Under the pieces are notes generated by a model. That model had not been told where the DNA came from. It worked only from the letters and a program-made list of their open reading frames with translations, and searched no databases. From Solirubrum sp044628455 (lineage in GTDB: Bacteria; Bacteroidota; Bacteroidia; Cytophagales; Hymenobacteraceae): a stretch of DNA of 64,000 bases. Position numbers and translations under genes: made by a program. This document shows, piece after piece, positions 58,981 through 64,000 of the stretch (positions are counted from its first letter, which is position 1; every line of letters starts with the position of its first letter). The stretch spans positions 1,612,001 through 1,676,000 of the forward strand of contig NZ_JBIYZW010000001.1 of the NCBI RefSeq assembly GCF_044628455.1. The letters are read 5' to 3'.

Positions 58981-60771
58981 TTATTCGGCAGCTACGGCTA
59001 CCGGTCGGTCGTTTTTTTCGGGCTGTCGAACCGGCCGCCGGTGCAGTAAATAATACGCGACGTAGGCGACCAGAAAACCGGTAAACCAGGAGAGCGTGTA
59101 CAGAAAATTCAGCGCCGGCACCCAGTAGCCCACCAGGGCCGTGCCCACGCCCAGGGCCAAGGCCAGTAGGGCGGCGGGGTTGTAGCCGCGGCCGCCGTAG
59201 CTGTACTCGCCCGCGGGCCGGTACAGTTCGGCCAGGTTCAGCTGCTTGCGCCGGATGGTAAAGTAGTCGCAGAGCAGGATGCCCAGCACGGGCCCCAGCA
59301 GCCCGCTGACGAAGGTGAGGATGCCGCTGATTTCGTTGAGCAGCCACCACGGGCAGATGATGATGCCGATGAGACCCGCCAGCACCCCACCCGTGCGGAA
59401 GCTGATGCGCCCCGGCAGCAGGTTGGCAAAGGCGTTGGCCGGGGCAATGACGTTGGCAGCAATGTTGGTGCTGAGCGTGGCTACCAGCATGGCCAGCTGC
59501 GACACCACCACCACCCAGGGATTGTCGAAGCGGGCCAGGAACGACACCGGGTCCCAGGGCGCGTCGTCGGCAATGAGCAGGTCGGGGAACAGCAGCACGG
59601 TGGCGCAGGTCACGAAAATACCCACGAATGAGTACAGTACCATGGTGCCCGGCAGACCCATAAACTGCCCCGCCACCTGGTCGCGCTGGCTGGTGGCGTA
59701 GCGGGTGATATCGGCAATGCTCAGCGACATAGTGGCCCAGAACCCGACCATGGCCGTAAGCCAGAGCAGGTATTGCCAGACGGTGGCTCCTACCCCACCG
59801 GTGCCAGCATCTGGTAGCTTGACCGGCGCCACGCTGGAAACCAGGTAGCCGCCCTGGGCTTTCGGCGCGCGGTATTCAATCTTCAGTTCAGCGGGAAGCT
59901 GCGTTGCCGAAACCGGGGCGTTGGTCAGCGGACTCAGCCAGGGAAGCGTGGCGTTTTCCGGTATCGGCTGCCAGGGTCCGGCCAAGGATTTTTCTCCCTT
60001 GTTCATCGGGTAGTGCAGCCGGTATTCGGTGGCTTTGCGCCGGCCAGCGGCGTCGCGCAGCGGCAAGAGCTGCAACTGTAGCTGGCCCGTGCCCGCATCC
60101 GGCAGCAGCCGCGCGGCTGGCTGGCTGAGCTGTGCGCCCTGGGCCAGCACGTTGGCAAAGCCGCCGCCGCGCAGCACGCCCCAGCCAATGAGCACCAGCC
60201 CCATCAGGATGAGGAAGGGCGCCGAGAAATTTTCCAGCCACTTGATGCTTTCGGTGCCGCGCCAGATGAAGTAGATGTTTATCACCCAGAACACGCCGAA
60301 GCAGATGAACTTGGCCGCATCCAGCCCGGTGGTAGCCGCCTGGCCCGTCACCGCGTTCCAGATGGCGTAGATGGCCAGCCCGCCAATCCACGTTTGCACC
60401 CCAAACCAGCCGCAGGCCACGATGGCGCGCACCAACGCGGGCACGTGAATGCCCTGGGTACCGAAAGCCGCCCGGCCCAGCACCGGAAACGGAATGCCGT
60501 ATTTCACCCCGGCGTGCCCGTTGAGCACCATCGGCACGGTGATGATGAGGTTGGCTACGGCAATGATGATCAGGGCTGCCTGCCAGCTCAGCCCGGCCCG
60601 AATCATGTACGAGGCCAGGATGTAGGTGGGAATGCACACGGCCATGCCCACCCACAGCGCCGCCAGGTGCCAACGGTTCCAGGTGCGCTGGCTGGGCGGC
60701 ACGGGGGCCAGGTCGGCGTTGTAGAGCGGCGAGCGGGTGACGTCGGCGGGCAGTTCGGGGAAGTCGGCCAT
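58981..60771 (-). CDS. NCS1 family nucleobase:cation symporter with periplasmic-type insertion
   Basis: A 596-residue permease of the uracil/allantoin/cytosine family. The start region has SPLYNADLAPVPPSQRTW, and the first helices include NLIITVPMVLNGHAGVKYGIPFPV and GRAAFGTQGIHVPALVRAI. Around residues 205-320 a hydrophilic insertion of about 100 residues interrupts the membrane domain, before TAMVGFWATMSLSIADITRY. Most NCS1 proteins are about 100 residues shorter and lack it. The last helices resume normally to residue 575. The location in a uracil-degradation cluster suggests uracil or hydantoin import. Confidence 0.9.
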   Translation of the reverse strand: MADFPELPADVTRSPLYNADLAPVPPSQRTWNRWHLAALWVGMAVCIPTYILASYMIRAGLSWQAALIIIAVANLIITVPMVLNGHAGVKYGIPFPVLGRAAFGTQGIHVPALVRAIVACGWFGVQTWIGGLAIYAIWNAVTGQAATTGLDAAKFICFGVFWVINIYFIWRGTESIKWLENFSAPFLILMGLVLIGWGVLRGGGFANVLAQGAQLSQPAARLLPDAGTGQLQLQLLPLRDAAGRRKATEYRLHYPMNKGEKSLAGPWQPIPENATLPWLSPLTNAPVSATQLPAELKIEYRAPKAQGGYLVSSVAPVKLPDAGTGGVGATVWQYLLWLTAMVGFWATMSLSIADITRYATSQRDQVAGQFMGLPGTMVLYSFVGIFVTCATVLLFPDLLIADDAPWDPVSFLARFDNPWVVVVSQLAMLVATLSTNIAANVIAPANAFANLLPGRISFRTGGVLAGLIGIIICPWWLLNEISGILTFVSGLLGPVLGILLCDYFTIRRKQLNLAELYRPAGEYSYGGRGYNPAALLALALGVGTALVGYWVPALNFLYTLSWFTGFLVAYVAYYLLHRRPVRQPEKNDRPVAVAAE

Positions 60772-60874
60772 GACGCGTTCGGGTTAAACCTCACCCCGGC
60801 CCCTATCCTGCAGAGCGGGCCAGATGTCAGCAACTATGTTATTATGTATCAGCCCATGCCGGGCCGAAGGCGTG

Positions 60875-62227
60875 CTACTGCACGTGCTGGTCGGCGATGC
60901 GCAGGGCTTCGGAAATGATGGCCAGGCCTTCTTCCAGCTCGTCTTTGGTGATGCTGAGCGGCGGCGCAATGAAGATGTAGTTCCAGCGCACGAAGGTGTA
61001 CATGCCCAGCTCCTTGATCTTGGCCGCTACCTGGTTCATCACCGCCATCTGGTCGGGCGCGGCGTTCCAGGGTGCCAGGGGCTCCTTCGTGTCGCGGTTT
61101 TTCACCAGCTCCAGGCAGCCCAGCAGGCCGGTGTTGCGCCAGTCGCCGATGCTCGGGTGCTGGCCCATCAGCTCGCAGATGCGGGCGTCCAAATAGCGGC
61201 CCATCTCGGCGGCGTTCTGCACCAGGTTTTCTTCCTCGTAGATGTCGAGCACGGCTACGGCCGCGGCGCAGCTCACCGGGTGGGCCGAGTACGTGAGGCC
61301 CAGCGGCAGCGGCCGCTCGTCGAAGTGGCGGGCAATCTGCTCGTCCACCATCACCGCGCCCAGCGGCAGGTAGCCGGCCGTGATGCCCTTGGCCATGGTC
61401 ATCAGGTCCACCTTCACCCCGTGGTGGTCGGAGCCGAACCACTTGCCGGTGCGCCCGAAGCCCGACATGACCTCGTCGGCAATGAGCAGGATGCCGTACC
61501 GGTCGCAGAGCTGCCGCACCCGCTGCCAGTAGCCGGGCGGGTATTTGATGCAGCCCGAGGTGCCCGACTCGCCCTCCATGATGATGGCCGCTACGCTGCC
61601 GGGGTTTTCGTACTGAATGATGCGCTCCATGGCCGCTGCGGCGCGCTCGGCGCACTCCTCGGGCGTGGCGCTGTACCAGGGGCAGCGGTAGAAATACGGG
61701 TTTTCGACGTGCACCACGCCCGGCATGGCCTGCGAGTCGACGGCGAACTTGCGCGGGTCGCCGCCGGCGCTGATGGCCCCGTACGAGGCGCCGTGAAACG
61801 ACTGGTACAAAGCCACAATCTTGTGCCGGCCGGTATAGATGCGCGCCAGCTTGATGGCGTTTTCCACGGCCTCGGCCCCTCCCAGGGTGAAGAACGCCTT
61901 GGTCAGGTTGGGCGCGGTGATGTCGGCCAGGCGCCGGCCCAAATCGCCGCGGGCCTTGGTAATCATGCCCGGGTACACGTAGCTCAGCTCGCGCATCTGG
62001 GCGGCCACCGCCTCGGTCACTTTCGGGTGGCCGTGGCCGATGTTCACGTTCATCAGCTGCGACGAGAAGTCGAGGTAGCGTTTGCCGTCCCGGTCCCAGA
62101 GGCACACGCCCTCGGCCCGCTCGGCGCTGATGGGGTTCAGCCCCGCCTGCTTCGACCACGAAAACAGGGTATGATCGAGGTTATCGCGCAGGATTTGCTC
62201 CTTGTCGGTTTCGGTGTAGGTTTCCAT
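60875..62227 (-). CDS. Class III aminotransferase, probable beta-alanine transaminase
   Basis: The ATG at 62227 (METYTETDKEQIL) gives 450 residues; an ATG 24 bases upstream is also possible. Features are FSSQLMNVNIGHGHPKV, FFTLGGAEAVENAIKLAR, YQSFHGASYGAISAGGD, PLP-binding Asp in LLIADEVMSGFGRTG and Lys280 in LMTMAKGITAGYLPLGAV. In this cluster it most likely transfers the amino group of beta-alanine, giving malonate semialdehyde that the adjacent dehydrogenase can convert to acetyl-CoA. Omega-amino acid transaminases with other substrates look the same, so substrate is inferred from context. Confidence 0.88.
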   Translation of the reverse strand: METYTETDKEQILRDNLDHTLFSWSKQAGLNPISAERAEGVCLWDRDGKRYLDFSSQLMNVNIGHGHPKVTEAVAAQMRELSYVYPGMITKARGDLGRRLADITAPNLTKAFFTLGGAEAVENAIKLARIYTGRHKIVALYQSFHGASYGAISAGGDPRKFAVDSQAMPGVVHVENPYFYRCPWYSATPEECAERAAAAMERIIQYENPGSVAAIIMEGESGTSGCIKYPPGYWQRVRQLCDRYGILLIADEVMSGFGRTGKWFGSDHHGVKVDLMTMAKGITAGYLPLGAVMVDEQIARHFDERPLPLGLTYSAHPVSCAAAVAVLDIYEEENLVQNAAEMGRYLDARICELMGQHPSIGDWRNTGLLGCLELVKNRDTKEPLAPWNAAPDQMAVMNQVAAKIKELGMYTFVRWNYIFIAPPLSITKDELEEGLAIISEALRIADQHVQ

Positions 62228-62294
62228 TTTTTGGTTGTGGGGAAAGGGCAATTAAAAGCACGCGCAAACGGGCTTGTAATATAGGTGAAAGAAC

Positions 62295-62331
62295 GTCATG
62301 CCGAGCGCAGTCGAGGCATCTCGCGTGCTGA
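62295..62331 (+). repeat. Inverted repeat, left copy
   Basis: A 37-bp sequence beginning GTCATGCCGAGCGCAG and ending ATCTCGCGTGCTGA. It contains the internal complementary pair ATGCC (62298-62302) and GGCAT (62315-62319), so each copy can fold on its own, like a REP element. Confidence 0.8.
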
Positions 62332-62347
62332 TACCAAATACTATTTT

Positions 62348-62644
62348 CTACCCGGGCCAGGTCCGCAAATCAATCGGCTCCCAATTCGGGTTTGATAACC
62401 CAATTAAGTATTCTTTTTTAGCCCGCGTCCAGTTCTTTATTTGCTTTTCTCGGGCAATGGCTTGAGTGGCGCTCGGAATGATTTCGAAATACACCAGCAG
62501 ATTGCATTGGTAGCGGCCCGTGAACCGCGCCTCATCCCCTAAGCCCTGGCTGTGCTCGAACAAGCGCCGCTCCAGATTATTGGTGACGCCGGTGTACAAT
62601 ACTGTGCGGGCGGGATTGGCCAGGATGTACACGTAGAAGCTCAT
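62348..62644 (-). CDS. GIY-YIG domain endonuclease-like protein
   Basis: A 98-residue single-domain protein. The family signature is seen as FYVYILANP (YxY/I form) followed by LYTGVTNNLERRLFEHSQG, with the conserved Tyr, Gly, Arg and His. A later Glu/Lys region, AIAREKQIKNWTRAKKEYLI, supplies the remaining conserved residues including the EKQIK stretch. The size matches the UPF0213/YhbQ-like group. It lies wholly between two nearly identical inverted repeats, so a role in repeat movement or maintenance is possible. A DNA-repair role, as for UvrC relatives, is the alternative. Confidence 0.88.
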   Translation of the reverse strand: MSFYVYILANPARTVLYTGVTNNLERRLFEHSQGLGDEARFTGRYQCNLLVYFEIIPSATQAIAREKQIKNWTRAKKEYLIGLSNPNWEPIDLRTWPG

Positions 62645-62666
62645 GCGGAAAGGCTGCTATCAGCCG

Positions 62667-62703
62667 TCAGCACGCGAGATGCCTCGGCTGCGCTCGGCAT
62701 GAC
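62667..62703 (-). repeat. Inverted repeat, right copy
   Basis: This is the reverse complement of the left repeat with one substitution (position 17). It begins 22 bases upstream of the start of the GIY-YIG gene and ends 26 bases from the stop of the dehydrogenase gene. Confidence 0.8.
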
Positions 62704-62729
62704 ACCCGATTTTGCCAATTCAACACGAA

Positions 62730-64000
62730 CTAGCTCATCCAGTTGGTGCGCGACTCGGGGTTCCACTTGGTCGTCACCTTCTTGATCTGGGTCCAGAACT
62801 CGATGGAGCTTTTGCCGGTGATATCGGCCGTGCCGAACTTCGACTCGTTCCAGCCACCGAAGGAAAACGGCTCCCGCGGCACCGGCACCCCGATGTTCAC
62901 CCCGATCATGCCGGCCGAGGCGTTTTCCATCACGTAGCGGGCGTGGGCGCCGCTCTGGGTGAATACCGCCGCCGCGTTGCCGTAGTTCGAGCTGTTTTCG
63001 ATGGCCAAAGCCTCGTCCAGGGAATGGGTGCGCATGATGGCCAGCACCGGGCCGAACACTTCCTCGCGGGCAATGGCCATGTCGGGCGTCACGTAGTCGA
63101 TGACGGTGGGGCCCACGTAGTAGCCCTGCTCCTGCCCGGCCACGGTGGCGTTGCGGCCGTCGAGCAGCACTTTGGCGCCGGCCTGCTCGGCTTCGGTGAT
63201 GTAGCGTTCAATGCGTTCCTTGGCCTCGCGGCTGATGACCGAGCCCAGGTTCTGGCCCGGCACGATCTTGCGCGCCTCGTCCACCAGCTTTTCGATGATG
63301 TGGTCGACCGCGCCCACCGCTACCATGGCCGAGCCGGCCATGCAGCGCTGCCCCGCGCAGCCCGACATACTCGCGGCCACGTTGGAGGCGGTCATATCGG
63401 CGTGGGCATCGGGTAGCACCAGCAGGTGGTTTTTGGCCCCGCCCAGCGCCACGCAGCGCTTCAGGTTGGCGGTGGCGCGGCGGTACACCACCTTGGCAAT
63501 CTTGGTGGAGCCCACAAACGACACGGCCTGAATGTCGGGATGGTCGCAGATGGCTTCCACGATTTCCTTGTCGCCGTGCACCACGTTCAGCACGCCGTCG
63601 GGCAAGCCGGCTTCCTTCAGCAGCTCGGCCATGCGGCCGGCGCTCAGCGGCACCTGCTCCGAGGGCTTCAGCACCAGGCAGTTGCCCAGGGCAATGGCGT
63701 TGGGTACCGTCCAGTGGGGCACCATGTTGGGGAAGTTGAACGGGGCGATGCTGGCCACCACGCCCAGGGGCCGGCGTTCGGCGCGGCACTCCACGCCCTT
63801 GCTCACCTCCAATAGTTCGCCCGACACCAGCTGCGGCAGCGAGCAGGCAAACTCGGTCAGCTCAATGGCCTTTTCGATTTCGGCCCGCGCTTCGTCCATG
63901 GTTTTGCCGTTTTCCTCGTGCACCAGCTCCGTGAGCTCCTGCATGTGCTGCTCGAGCAGGGTCTTGTAGCGGTAGAACACCTGCACGCGCTCCTTGATGG
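62730..64000 (-). CDS. mmsA: CoA-acylating methylmalonate-semialdehyde dehydrogenase, 5' end cut
   Basis: The N-terminus lies beyond the right window end; the frame is open to base 64000 and reads IKERVQVFYRYKTLLEQ at its visible start. About 423 residues remain of an expected 485-500. The aldehyde dehydrogenase core has VASIAPFNFPNMVPHWTVP, LKPSEQVPLSAGRMAELL, VSFVGSTKIAKVVYRRA and the catalytic Cys in SMSGCAGQRCMAGSAMV. PREPFSFGGWNESKFG near the end is typical of MmsA/IolA. It would take malonate semialdehyde to acetyl-CoA, completing pyrimidine breakdown. It is separated from the aminotransferase by the GIY-YIG unit. Confidence 0.93.
   Translation of the reverse strand, partial: IKERVQVFYRYKTLLEQHMQELTELVHEENGKTMDEARAEIEKAIELTEFACSLPQLVSGELLEVSKGVECRAERRPLGVVASIAPFNFPNMVPHWTVPNAIALGNCLVLKPSEQVPLSAGRMAELLKEAGLPDGVLNVVHGDKEIVEAICDHPDIQAVSFVGSTKIAKVVYRRATANLKRCVALGGAKNHLLVLPDAHADMTASNVAASMSGCAGQRCMAGSAMVAVGAVDHIIEKLVDEARKIVPGQNLGSVISREAKERIERYITEAEQAGAKVLLDGRNATVAGQEQGYYVGPTVIDYVTPDMAIAREEVFGPVLAIMRTHSLDEALAIENSSNYGNAAAVFTQSGAHARYVMENASAGMIGVNIGVPVPREPFSFGGWNESKFGTADITGKSSIEFWTQIKKVTTKWNPESRTNWMS

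Larger units (their letters stand above)
62295..62703 (-). mobile_element. Putative small mobile unit: GIY-YIG gene between 37-bp inverted repeats
   Basis: The two 37-bp ends (62295-62331 and 62667-62703) are inverted copies that differ at one base. They enclose a single complete gene of 98 codons, for a total of 409 bp. Flanking genes belong to one metabolic pathway and are intact, consistent with insertion into an intergenic gap. No clear target-site duplication was found at the immediate edges. Similar repeats are, as far as I recall, dispersed in Hymenobacter-type genomes. Mobility is inferred from structure. Confidence 0.55.

Noticed and set aside
58844..59350. A 168-codon minus-strand frame beyond the transporter's end
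   Set aside because: It overlaps the transporter gene in another frame and reads as Arg/Pro-rich shadow sequence.
62348..62644. Homing endonuclease of a group I intron
   Set aside because: No intron-like interrupted gene or split RNA is present; both neighbours are intact or end normally and the unit is bounded by inverted repeats.
1..64000. CRISPR arrays, tRNA, rRNA genes and classical transposases
   Set aside because: No array of spaced direct repeats, no tRNA-like cloverleaf and no transposase motif was noticed on either strand; a covariance search would be needed to exclude small RNAs.

Overview
The window looks like a chromosome segment from a GC-rich member of the Bacteroidota, most likely Hymenobacter or a close relative in the Cytophagales. 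The reasons are high GC in coding DNA with sharply AT-rich promoter islands, promoters of the Bacteroidota type (TTG, 18-20 bases, TAnnTTTG), a type IX secretion (T9SS) C-terminal sorting domain, and weak Shine-Dalgarno sequences. Species assignment is from memory of the families, not from a search.

Region 1 (1-14 kb) is housekeeping and regulation. It holds the tail of an SDR/DUF2867 protein, a minus-strand group (topB, two tandem paralogous exported proteins, a DUF2905 protein), an RsbQ-like hydrolase and an exported lectin-fold protein. A carbonic anhydrase and a SulP anion transporter form a probable bicarbonate operon. Upstream lie a sensor kinase and an OmpR-type regulator, separated by an opposite-strand GT61 glycosyltransferase. 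Four in-phase 11-bp repeats in front of sulP look like the regulator's binding site.

Region 2 (14.1-40.5 kb, plus strand) is an exopolysaccharide locus. It encodes a Wza-like export lipoprotein, a Wzc-like tyrosine autokinase, a Wzx flippase, a Wzy-like polymerase or ligase and a run of glycosyltransferases including a GT11 fucosyltransferase. It also has GDP-fucose synthesis (gmd, fcl), a UDP-glucose dehydrogenase with a decarboxylase-like SDR, and a COG4091-like dehydrogenase. Two related parallel beta-helix proteins sit inside it; one carries malectin-like domains and a T9SS signal and is preceded by a long structured leader.

Region 3 (40.6-52.9 kb, minus strand) continues the locus. It has a likely 10-kb operon for an unusual activated sugar: two cytidylyltransferase-like enzymes, two NovU/TylC3-type C-methyltransferases, an RmlC-like epimerase, an SDR, a PIG-L deacetylase, a DUF4910 metallopeptidase-like protein and a GSAM-like aminotransferase. 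Upstream of it are a WecG/TagA transferase and a WcaJ-like initiating phosphotransferase. The complete product cannot be read from the sequence.

Region 4 (53.1-64 kb, minus strand) is a nearly complete reductive pyrimidine degradation pathway: PreT/PreA, hydantoinase, beta-ureidopropionase, NCS1 transporter, class III aminotransferase and CoA-acylating semialdehyde dehydrogenase (cut by the window end). Between the last two genes lies a 409-bp unit in which a GIY-YIG nuclease gene is framed by 37-bp inverted repeats that differ at one base. No tRNA, rRNA, CRISPR array or classical insertion sequence was seen.
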